From the NCBI GenBank assembly GCA_001920085.1, contig MNJC01000048.1:9613-20472 (forward strand): a stretch of 10,860 bases of DNA, given 5' to 3'. The notes under the pieces are model-generated. The model did not search any database. It was not told the DNA's origin and was given only the letters and a program-made list of their open reading frames with translations. This document shows positions 1 through 5,531 of this stretch, piece by piece. Each line of letters starts with the position of its first letter. The first letter of the stretch is position 1. Made by a program: the position numbers and the translations under genes. The DNA is from Actinobacteria bacterium 13_1_20CM_4_69_9 (GTDB lineage: Bacteria > Actinomycetota > Thermoleophilia > Gaiellales > Gaiellaceae).

Positions 1-271
1 AGGTCTTCCCGCCTGCGAGCTTCCACTTCGTTGCGAGCGCCGGAACGATCTTCGTGGTCCCCGGCTTCAGCTTCACGAGCCCCTCGAACATCTGCTCGGT
101 CACGCGGAACGACTCACCGTCTGACACGAGCGCCGGATCGAGATACGTCGGGTCCGAAGCACCCGCGAACACCATCGTGCCGCCCTTTGACGCGCCACCC
201 GCTGTGCCCGCGATCACGAGCACGACGACTGCCGCAAGCGGCAATGCCAGCCTTCTCACGTTCCCCCTCAC
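1..271 (-). CDS. ABC transporter substrate-binding protein, family 5 (N-terminal fragment)
   Basis: About 90 codons of the N-terminus are visible; the rest lies beyond the left edge. A basic start (MRGNVRR) is followed by a hydrophobic run of about 15 residues (LALPLAAVVVLVIAG), giving a secretion signal. The mature start contains the pattern YLDPALVSDGESFRVTEQMF, then EGLVKLKPG and PALATKW. This is the characteristic N-lobe opening of the SBP_bac_5 family (DppA/OppA/NikA-like), which delivers peptides, nickel or similar solutes to an ABC importer. The GTG at 271 is chosen because AAAGGAG sits 5 bases upstream; a second in-frame GTG at 259 is possible. No lipobox cysteine is visible after the hydrophobic core, which is unusual for a Gram-positive binding protein. 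The ligand cannot be told from this fragment, and the permease genes would lie outside the window. Confidence 0.85.
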   Translation of the reverse strand, partial: MRGNVRRLALPLAAVVVLVIAGTAGGASKGGTMVFAGASDPTYLDPALVSDGESFRVTEQMFEGLVKLKPGTTKIVPALATKWKLAGGKT

Positions 272-311
272 CCAGTCTCCTTTCGTTTCCCGCCCCGCGG
301 GCGGACGCCCA

Positions 312-341
312 AGTATGAACATACGGTTAAGGCCTTCTCAA
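312..341 (-). promoter_or_regulatory. Candidate sigma-70 promoter of the substrate-binding protein gene
   Basis: On the minus strand TTGAGA (336-341, 5 of 6 to TTGACA) is followed after 18 bases by CATACT (312-317, 4 of 6 to TATAAT). Transcription would start near 305, giving a leader of about 35 bases that contains the AAAGGAG ribosome site. A small palindrome (GTATG-AA-CATAC, 313-324) overlaps the -10 and could be an operator. This is seen by eye only. Confidence 0.5.
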
Positions 342-361
342 TAGGACTCCGGAAACCGCAA

Positions 362-398
362 AAAGTCCGGCCCGCTTCGCGGGCCATGATGACTTTTC
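362..398 (-). terminator. Strong rho-independent terminator, probably bidirectional
   Basis: An inner perfect stem GGCCCGC/GCGGGCC (370-376 with 380-386) closes a TTC loop. An outer pair AAAAGTC/GACTTTT (362-368 with 392-398) extends it across a small asymmetric bulge. On the minus strand the inner stem is followed by GGACTTTTT, a good U-tract, so it would stop transcripts coming from the sigma gene. On the plus strand the stem is followed by GACTTTT, so it may work both ways. It lies 20 bases upstream of the substrate-binding protein promoter and would insulate that gene. Confidence 0.65.
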
Positions 399-425
399 GC
401 GGGAGTTGCGATTCAGGCCGCAGCA

Positions 426-452
426 GCCGATGCCGGCAAAGCCGTCATCGGC
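426..452. repeat. Long inverted repeat (RNA hairpin)
   Basis: GCCGATGCCGGC (426-437), loop AAA, and GCCGTCATCGGC (441-452) pair over 11 of 12 positions. There is no T-tract on either side, so it is not a classical terminator. It is the most stable element between the sigma gene hairpin at 533-556 and the terminator at 362-398, and could be the core of a structured RNA. Confidence 0.5.
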
Positions 453-532
453 GGCGAGAGAAGGCCCGAATTTGGGCCATGTTCCGACCATCAAGGTCTG
501 AGCAGGTGTGACGATTCGTCCACTGAACGATT

Positions 533-556
533 GAGGGCGGCCGCGGGGCCGCCCTC
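533..556 (-). terminator. Perfect 9-bp hairpin just after the sigma gene
   Basis: GAGGGCGGC (533-541) and GCCGCCCTC (548-556) form a perfect stem with a 6-base loop, starting 25 bases past the sigma factor stop codon. On the minus strand it is followed by AATCGTTC, which is not a clear U-tract. It could act as a weak terminator or as a 3'-end stabilising hairpin; the element at 362-398 is the better terminator. Confidence 0.45.
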
Positions 557-581
557 AGAGTTCGTCGCGCGCGGGCTTCGG

Positions 582-1658
582 CTAGGCGGCGAGCGAGATC
601 AGGTCACGCAGCGCGGACAACCGCGCCAGCGCCTGGCCCTCGAGCTGCCGGACGCGCTCGCGCGTCAGGTCGAGCTCGTGGCCGATCGCCTCGAGCGTCC
701 AGGGCTCGCCGTCGAACCCGAAGCGAAGCTCGAGGATGCGGCGCTCCCGCTCGGGCAGCGCGTCGAGCGCGCGGCGGACGCCCTGGCGGCGGAGCGACTC
801 CTCCGCCTCGTCGAACGGATCGGCGGCCTCGCGGTCGGCGAACAGATCGCCCAGCTCGCCCTCGTCGTCTGCGCCGACCGTCTGGTTCAGCGAGACGGAC
901 GCCTGGGCGGCGCCGAGCGCCTCGTCGACGTGCTGGATCGGCAGGCCTGTGGCCTCGGCGAGCTCGTCCTTCGTCGCCTCGCGCCCGAGCTCGACCTCGA
1001 GCCGGCGCGCCGCGCGCGACAGCTTCTGCTGCCGCTCGACGACGTGCACGGGCACACGGATCGTCCGGGCGTGGTTCGCCACGGCGCGCTGCACCGACTG
1101 GCGGATCCACCAGGTCGCATACGTCGAGAACTTGTAACCGCGGCGCCAGTCGAACTTCTCGACAGCGCGGTTGAGCCCGAGCGTGCCCTCCTGGATCAGG
1201 TCCAGGAACGGGACGCCGAGGCCGCGGTAGCCCTTGGCGATGGAGACGACGAGCCGGAGGTTCGACTCGATCATGCGCCGCTTGGCGACGGGATCGCCGC
1301 GCTCGATCGCCTTCGCGAGCGTGACCTCCTCCGCAGCCGTGAGCAGCTTGTGGCGGCCGACGTCGGCGAGGAAGAGCTGGAGGCTGTCGGCGGACCCCGA
1401 GAGCACGTGCTGCTCGGCGGGCTCGGCGGCCTTCTCCTTCTCGGCCTCCTTCTCGACCTCGGCGGCAGGCTGGCGCACCTCGAGCCCGATACGCTCGAGC
1501 TCGCGGGTCAGCTCCTCGATCTCGTCGGAGTTGAGATCGTGCTCGAGGGAGAAGGCTTCGAGCTCGGCCGGCTCGAGGTACCCACGCTCCTCGGCACCCT
1601 CGACGAGCGCCTTGGCCTGGTCTGAATCAAGTAGTTCGTGCAGCTGATTTTGTGTCAA
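582..1658 (-). CDS. RpoD-like sigma-70 factor (group 1/2)
   Basis: The 358-residue protein has the full primary-sigma layout: a short region 1.1 (about 1-62), an acidic linker (63-88), region 1.2 (90-122), region 2 (131-205) with [27 protein letters not shown] and [16 protein letters not shown], region 3 (207-280), and region 4 (about 291-350) ending in the helix-turn-helix [20 protein letters not shown]. It directs RNA polymerase to -10/-35 promoters. It is shorter than most RpoD proteins and lacks the usual arginine-rich tail after region 4.2, so it could be the principal factor or one of several RpoD paralogues. The start is TTG at 1658, with AAAGGGA just upstream and no ATG or GTG nearby that would fit. 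It follows the topoisomerase gene in the same direction after 126 bases. Confidence 0.93.
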   Translation of the reverse strand: MTQNQLHELLDSDQAKALVEGAEERGYLEPAELEAFSLEHDLNSDEIEELTRELERIGLEVRQPAAEVEKEAEKEKAAEPAEQHVLSGSADSLQLFLADVGRHKLLTAAEEVTLAKAIERGDPVAKRRMIESNLRLVVSIAKGYRGLGVPFLDLIQEGTLGLNRAVEKFDWRRGYKFSTYATWWIRQSVQRAVANHARTIRVPVHVVERQQKLSRAARRLEVELGREATKDELAEATGLPIQHVDEALGAAQASVSLNQTVGADDEGELGDLFADREAADPFDEAEESLRRQGVRRALDALPERERRILELRFGFDGEPWTLEAIGHELDLTRERVRQLEGQALARLSALRDLISLAA

Positions 1659-1703
1659 CTGTCCCTTTCGGCTCTGTCTTTGTGATCTGCGGCAGACCTT
1701 CGC

Positions 1704-1732
1704 ACTGTAGGCGGGATTCCCTTTTCTTTCCA
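1704..1732 (-). promoter_or_regulatory. Candidate promoter for the sigma gene
   Basis: In the 126-base gap after the topoisomerase gene the minus strand reads TGGAAA (1727-1732, 4 of 6 to TTGACA), 17 bases, then TACAGT (1704-1709, 4 of 6 to TATAAT). The start would fall near 1696, giving a leader of about 38 bases that includes AAAGGGA. It would allow the sigma gene to be expressed separately from the topoisomerase gene. The matches are modest. Confidence 0.35.
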
Positions 1733-1735
1733 GGC

Positions 1736-1757
1736 GGAACCGCCCTCCGACGGTTCC
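1736..1757 (-). other. Hairpin in the topoisomerase-sigma gap
   Basis: GGAACCG and CGGTTCC (1736-1742 with 1751-1757) form a 7-bp stem with an 8-base loop, 28 bases after the topoisomerase stop codon. On the minus strand it is followed by GCCTGGAAAG rather than a U-tract, so it is not a strong intrinsic terminator. It may attenuate read-through or protect the upstream mRNA's 3' end. Confidence 0.35.
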
Positions 1758-1784
1758 AAAACTGCAACGAGACCGTGCTCTCTG

Positions 1785-4103
1785 TTATTCCGTCGCCGCG
1801 GGCTCTTTGGTTTGCGCGCGAACAGGAAACTCGAACTCGATCTTGTCCTCGTCGTTCAAGACGAGCCGGGCACGAAAAGGTTTGCCGTTCCGTGACCGGA
1901 AACCAGAGAGTACTTCCCGGGTCCGACGTTCCTCGATCAGCTGGCGCGCGATCTCCGGTGTGAGCGTCCGGCTGGCCACCCGTTTCCAGATCACGAAGCC
2001 GCAGCCGGTCTCCTCGCGGCTCTTCCAGCTCGTGCAGCCGTAGGCCTTCGAGTTCTCGCGAATGATCTCGCCGGTGACGGCGCCGCAGCGCGGGCAGGGG
2101 CCGAGCTCGACCCGCTCGGGCCGGAGCTTCTCCTTGTCGAGAGCGGCGATCTGGTCGACCGTCTCCTTGGTGAACTCCGCGATCCCGTTCATGAACTTCT
2201 TGCGATCGCCGCGCCCGTCCTCGATCTCGGCGAGCTTGTGCTCCCAGTCGCCGGTCAGCTCCGGCGAGGTGAGCTTGTTCTCCTCGAGCATCGTGATCAC
2301 CTGGATGCCCTTCGGCGTCGCCTGCAGGTCTTTGCCGACCCGCTCGATGTACTCGCGCCGGATCAGGACTTCGATCGTCTCCGCGCGCGTCGCGGGCGTG
2401 CCGAGACCGGAGTTCTTCATCGCCTCGCGCAGCTCCTCGTCGTCGATCAGCTTGCCGGCTGTCTCCATCGCGGAGAGCAGCGTCGCCTCCGTGTAGCGGG
2501 GCGGCGGCTTCGTCATCCGATCCTCGATCTCTGCGGCAATGCAGCGCACGGTCTGACCTTCCTGCAGCGCCGGGATCTCGCCGCCTTCGGTCTCCCCGTC
2601 CTCCGACTGGCGTTCGTGGTCGGGCTCGACGCCGTAGACGGAGCGCCAACCCGCTTCGAGCGTGATCTTGCCCCGGGTACGGAAGCGCTCTTCCTCCACG
2701 GCGGTGATCACCGTCGTGCGCGCGTAGCGCGCCGGCGGATGGAACACCGCGAGGAAACGACGCGCGACGAGATCGAACACTCGCCGCTCGTCGGGCGTGA
2801 ACGACTCGACGTCATGCTCGACGTCCGTGGGGATGATCGCGTGGTGGTCGTCGACCTTCGCGTCGTTGACGACGCGCTGCAGCGGCAGCTGGTCGAGCGC
2901 GAGCACGTACTCGGCCGACTTGCGGTAGTCCGCGATCGGCTCGAGCGTGCCGGCGGTGGGCTTCAGCTGCGGAACCATGTCGCCCGACAGAAATCTCGAC
3001 GACGTGCGCGGATAGGTGATCGCCTTCTTGCCTTCGTACAGCGACTGCGCCGCCTGAAGCGTTCGGCGCGCGGAGAACCCGTAACGCCGGTTGGCATCGC
3101 GCTGCAGCGACGTCAGGTCGTACAGCAGCGGTGCGCGCTCTGACTGTTCCTTGCGCTCGACCTTCTCGACCGTGCCGTCCTGGCCGGAAACCTTCGCGAC
3201 GATCCGATCGGCGCGCTCGAGGTCGCCGAAGATGCGCGTCTCGTCGTCCTCGAACCAGATGCCCTGGTAAGGCGGCTGGAACGTCGCGTGCACGAGCCGG
3301 TACGGCTCGGGCACGAATGCCTGGATCTCCCGCTCGCGCTTCACGATCATCCCGAGCGTCGGCGTCTGCACACGGCCGAGCGACACGACGCCGCCGACCC
3401 ATGCCCGGCCGCGAATCGTCGCAGCGCGCGTCGCGTTCATCCCGACTAGCCAGTCGGCCTCGGAACGAGAGCGCGCGGCAAGCTCCAGCGAGTTCATCTG
3501 GGTGCCGGGGCGCAGCTTCTCGAACCCCTCCCGGATCGCCTGCTTCGTCATCGACGAGATCCACAGCCTCTGGACCGGCAGCGGCGCATCGGGGCTCGTC
3601 GCCGACTCGCCGAACACCGACTCGTACACGTACGCAAAGATCAACTCTCCCTCGCGGCCGGCGTCGCACGCGTTGATCACGTCGTCGATGTCCTCGCGCT
3701 TGAGCAGCGTCTCGATCAGCTTCAGCTGCTTCTTCGCCCTCGCGTCACGCGGGACGAGCTTGAAGCCGTTCGGCGGGACGATCGGCAGGTCGGCCATGCG
3801 CCACTTCTTCCACTTCTCGTCGTACTCCTCGGGCTCGGCCAGCTGAACGAGGTGGCCGACGGCCCACGTGATCACGATGTCGTCGGACTCGAGGAACACG
3901 GCCTCGTCACGCGCCGTGCGCGTCGACTTCGGCTTCGAGGTCGCCTTCTCGACGACCTCCTCGGCGGTCTCCTCTTCAGCCTTCTTCTTGCCGCGCTTCG
4001 GCTTGATGTCGTCGAGCTTGCGGCGCTGGAAGACGCCGTCGAGCGCGCCCGCCAGATCGCGGCCCACAGACGGCTTTTCTGCAATGACAAGGGTCTTTCC
4101 CAT
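1785..4103 (-). CDS. topB: Type IA DNA topoisomerase, TopB (topoisomerase III) class
   Basis: This enzyme relaxes or decatenates DNA by passing a strand through a transient single-strand break. From the ATG at 4103 it has 772 residues. The Toprim domain shows LVIAEKPSVG (E9) and DAGREGE (147-153). The active-site tyrosine is Y364 in AITYPRTSSRFL. HHAIIPT (420-426) and GTPATRAETIE (568-578) are also conserved. A zinc ribbon follows (C670, C673, C690, C701), then a C-terminal repeat with SGFRSRNGKPFRARLVL. About 40 charged residues (27-68) interrupt the Toprim domain, and the usual D after YPRT is S. I prefer 4103 over the ATG at 4115 because family members start M-x-x-LVIAEKPSV and because TATGGT ends 7 bases before 4103. 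Neither ATG has a clear ribosome site. It may be cotranscribed with the sigma gene downstream. Confidence 0.93.
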   Translation of the reverse strand: MGKTLVIAEKPSVGRDLAGALDGVFQRRKLDDIKPKRGKKKAEEETAEEVVEKATSKPKSTRTARDEAVFLESDDIVITWAVGHLVQLAEPEEYDEKWKKWRMADLPIVPPNGFKLVPRDARAKKQLKLIETLLKREDIDDVINACDAGREGELIFAYVYESVFGESATSPDAPLPVQRLWISSMTKQAIREGFEKLRPGTQMNSLELAARSRSEADWLVGMNATRAATIRGRAWVGGVVSLGRVQTPTLGMIVKREREIQAFVPEPYRLVHATFQPPYQGIWFEDDETRIFGDLERADRIVAKVSGQDGTVEKVERKEQSERAPLLYDLTSLQRDANRRYGFSARRTLQAAQSLYEGKKAITYPRTSSRFLSGDMVPQLKPTAGTLEPIADYRKSAEYVLALDQLPLQRVVNDAKVDDHHAIIPTDVEHDVESFTPDERRVFDLVARRFLAVFHPPARYARTTVITAVEEERFRTRGKITLEAGWRSVYGVEPDHERQSEDGETEGGEIPALQEGQTVRCIAAEIEDRMTKPPPRYTEATLLSAMETAGKLIDDEELREAMKNSGLGTPATRAETIEVLIRREYIERVGKDLQATPKGIQVITMLEENKLTSPELTGDWEHKLAEIEDGRGDRKKFMNGIAEFTKETVDQIAALDKEKLRPERVELGPCPRCGAVTGEIIRENSKAYGCTSWKSREETGCGFVIWKRVASRTLTPEIARQLIEERRTREVLSGFRSRNGKPFRARLVLNDEDKIEFEFPVRAQTKEPAATE

Positions 4104-4110
4104 CTGAAAC

Positions 4111-4116
4111 ACCATA
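4111..4116 (-). promoter_or_regulatory. -10-like element for a leaderless topB transcript
   Basis: TATGGT on the minus strand (T, A, T and the final T of TATAAT kept) ends 7 bases before the ATG at 4103. That spacing would put the transcription start on or next to the start codon. The -35 side has only TGGAGC at 18 bases (3 of 6). If right, the ATG at 4115 lies upstream of the transcript and cannot be used. Confidence 0.35.
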
Positions 4117-4130
4117 GCGAGGGTTGGAAG

Positions 4131-4148
4131 AGGCGCTCCAAAGCGCCT
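4131..4148. repeat. Perfect inverted repeat between divergent topB and acyltransferase genes
   Basis: AGGCGCT (4131-4137), CCAA, and AGCGCCT (4142-4148) form a perfect 7-bp stem with a 4-base loop. It sits in the 67-base divergent region, just upstream of both putative -10 elements. It could be an operator for one or both genes. No T-tract follows on either strand, so it is not a terminator. Confidence 0.4.
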
Positions 4149-4157
4149 TCGGCTGGG

Positions 4158-4163
4158 GATACT
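4158..4163 (+). promoter_or_regulatory. -10-like element for the acyltransferase gene
   Basis: GATACT (4 of 6 to TATAAT) ends 7 bases before the GTG at 4171, which has no ribosome site nearby; the closest purine run, GGGG, is 12 bases away. The spacing matches a leaderless transcript. No matching -35 was found. Confidence 0.3.
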
Positions 4164-4170
4164 TGGCCGC

Positions 4171-4626
4171 GTGCGGCCGAGTCCCTTCTACCTCTTCGCG
4201 GGCGTCGTCTCGCTGCCGGCGATCAAGTGGGTCTACCGGCTGCGCGCCGAGGGCGTCGAGAATGTGCCGAAGGAAGGCGGCTTCGTGCTCGCCGCCAACC
4301 ACGTCTCCAACTTCGATCCGTGGCCGCTCGGCGTGCCGCTCTTTCCGCATCGGTACCTGCGCTTCATGGCCAAGGCCGAGCTGTTCTGGTGGCCGCTCGG
4401 GCCGCTCATCCGGTCCGGCGGCGCCTTCAAGGTCCGCCGGGGCGAGGGCGACGTCGAGGCGATCAAGCAGGCGATCGAGCTCGTGCGCGAAGGGCACGCC
4501 GTCGTCATGTTCCCGCACGGAACGCGACAGCGAAAAGGGCTGGTCAAGAAGTACCGGCCGCGCTCGCACAGCGGCGCGGCGCGCATCGCGCTCGCGGCGG
4601 GCGAGCGCCTCGGCGAAGGTCTATGA
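4171..4626 (+). CDS. PlsC-like acyltransferase, C-terminally truncated and possibly non-functional
   Basis: The 151-residue product resembles 1-acyl-glycerol-3-phosphate acyltransferases, which add the second fatty acid in phospholipid synthesis. It has the catalytic motif NHVSNFD (H44, D49), motif II as GGAFKVRRGEGD (83-94), and motif III as FPHGTR (114-119). The family normally has Glu where this protein has H116. After GAARIALAAG it ends at once (ERLGEGL), so motif IV (the VPIVPV-like strand) and the rest of a usual 200-240 residue protein are missing. The other two frames before the convergent gene, 11 bases away, do not restore it, so a deletion is likelier than a simple frameshift. The GTG start is the only ordinary start after the in-frame stop at 4105. 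Family assignment is firm; activity is doubtful. Confidence 0.75.
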   Translation: MRPSPFYLFAGVVSLPAIKWVYRLRAEGVENVPKEGGFVLAANHVSNFDPWPLGVPLFPHRYLRFMAKAELFWWPLGPLIRSGGAFKVRRGEGDVEAIKQAIELVREGHAVVMFPHGTRQRKGLVKKYRPRSHSGAARIALAAGERLGEGL

Positions 4627-4637
4627 GCGCGGCTCTA

Positions 4638-5495
4638 CTACTTGATCGTGAGTGCGGCGCAGCTGGTGTTGCTCTTGTTGCCGGCGCGGTCCGTGGACGT
4701 CACGCAGAAGCGCAGCTTCCCCTTCACCTTCTTCGGCACGTTCCAGCGCACCACGTACGGCAGGAACGGGCTCGTGTCGGCGAGCTGCAGGGTGATGCGC
4801 TTCAGGACCTTCTTGCCCTTGGAGATCACGAACCTGTCGGCGGTCTCCCCGCGGCCGTCCATCGCCAGATAGCCGAGCCCGGCGACCTTCCCGTGCATCC
4901 CGGTCGACTTGAACGCCTGGTCGATCGGCGCGCGACGGTCCGGCTGCAGCGCCGGCTGCGCCGTGCCGGCGGCGAGCTGGTAGTTCACCGAGCGGATGTC
5001 CGGCGCGGCGTCGAGCCAGTTCGCGTCGAAGCCGAGTGCGTGGACGTTGACGCCCGAGGTGATGCCGAAGTCCGACGCTTTGAATGTGAGCGTTGCGACG
5101 CCGCCGCTGAAGCCGGCCTGGTACGACGCCGGCGCCGGGACCTGCGTGTAATCCCCGGCCGGCGTCGCCTGGTACACGGTCGCCGACGGTCCCTCGAGGT
5201 CGAGCTCCCATTCGGCACCGTAGAAGACAGATCCGGTGTCGGGGTTCTGGTCGGTGTCGAGGCCGACCGCAACGCCTTCGTTCGGCGCGAGCGTCGAACG
5301 GTTCGGGACGGTGAGCTTCACGGTGACGATCCCGGCGTCGTCGCTCGAGATCGCAACGGCGGTCAGGTCGGGCGAGTTCGCCGCGTCACCGCTCGGATCG
5401 GTGAAGGACTTACCGTTCGCCGCGTACGCCGCCCCCGTAAGTACCAGCGCGGCAACGCCGACAAGTGCCAGCGGCCGCCAGGTTGACCGCGCCAT
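4638..5495 (-). CDS. Secreted two-domain beta-rich protein of unknown function
   Basis: From the ATG at 5495 the protein has 285 residues. MARSTWRP, a hydrophobic stretch (9-22) and AYA (23-25) make a classical signal peptide, so the product is exported. Residues about 28-175 look like a beta-sandwich of the DOMON/CBM9-like kind: FTDPSGDAANSPDLTAVAIS, GVAVGLDTDQNPDTG (a possible calcium loop), AEWELDLEG and VHALGFDANWLD. Residues about 185-285 look Ig-like and end in CVTSTDRAGNKSNTSCAALT; C264 and C279 could form a disulfide. Function is not recognisable. The ATG at 5531 would add 12 residues that spoil the signal peptide and overlap the next gene. The 5495 start also has the best promoter match in the window. 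It converges on the truncated acyltransferase with an 11-base gap. Confidence 0.75.
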   Translation of the reverse strand: MARSTWRPLALVGVAALVLTGAAYAANGKSFTDPSGDAANSPDLTAVAISSDDAGIVTVKLTVPNRSTLAPNEGVAVGLDTDQNPDTGSVFYGAEWELDLEGPSATVYQATPAGDYTQVPAPASYQAGFSGGVATLTFKASDFGITSGVNVHALGFDANWLDAAPDIRSVNYQLAAGTAQPALQPDRRAPIDQAFKSTGMHGKVAGLGYLAMDGRGETADRFVISKGKKVLKRITLQLADTSPFLPYVVRWNVPKKVKGKLRFCVTSTDRAGNKSNTSCAALTIK

Positions 5496-5502
5496 TGCCG
5501 CC

Positions 5503-5531
5503 AGCGTAGCCGAGAATCGAGCCGATGTCAT
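5503..5531 (-). promoter_or_regulatory. Promoter of the secreted protein gene (leaderless)
   Basis: On the minus strand ATGACA (5526-5531, 5 of 6 to TTGACA), 17 bases, TACGCT (5503-5508, with the key T1, A2 and T6 kept), then exactly 7 bases to the ATG at 5495. The transcript would begin at the start codon. The -35 overlaps the first codons of the divergent exonuclease gene. Confidence 0.5.
5512..5517 (+). promoter_or_regulatory. -10-like element for the exonuclease gene
   Basis: GAGAAT (4 of 6 to TATAAT) ends 7 bases before the ATG at 5525, and there is no Shine-Dalgarno sequence in between. No -35 hexamer at 16-18 bases is convincing. It lies between the -35 and -10 of the opposite-strand promoter, so the two transcripts would compete. 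Confidence 0.3.

Larger units (their letters stand above)
272..581. other. Gene-free, hairpin-rich intergenic region
   Basis: No plausible gene is seen in these 310 bases, which are less GC-rich than the flanks. From right to left they hold inverted repeats at 533-556, 486-498 (GACC/GGTC), 463-478 (GGCCC/GGGCC), 426-452 (12-base arms, one mismatch) and 362-398, then the promoter and leader of the substrate-binding protein gene. The concentration of hairpins suggests a structured 3' untranslated region of the sigma gene or a small RNA on the minus strand. I could not match it to a known riboswitch or RNA family. Confidence 0.5.

Noticed and set aside
531..1625. Long plus-strand open frame of 364 codons across the sigma gene
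   Set aside because: It lies antisense to a well-supported sigma factor, and its sequence is the low-complexity Leu/Arg/Glu shadow typical of high-GC DNA. The minus strand has every sigma-70 region.
1653..1658. TTGACA at the sigma gene start, as a -35 element
   Set aside because: It is the start codon plus the second codon (TTG ACA) of the sigma protein, and no -10 was seen at the right distance. Treated as coincidence.
4600..4680. Frameshift that would restore the PlsC C-terminus
   Set aside because: I read both other plus frames past 4600. Neither gives a VPIVPV-like strand or other acyltransferase residues, so a single base error does not explain the truncation.
3852..5486. Open frame of 544 codons on the plus strand
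   Set aside because: It crosses three real genes on both strands, has no recognisable domain, and is Arg-rich as expected from a GC-rich shadow frame.
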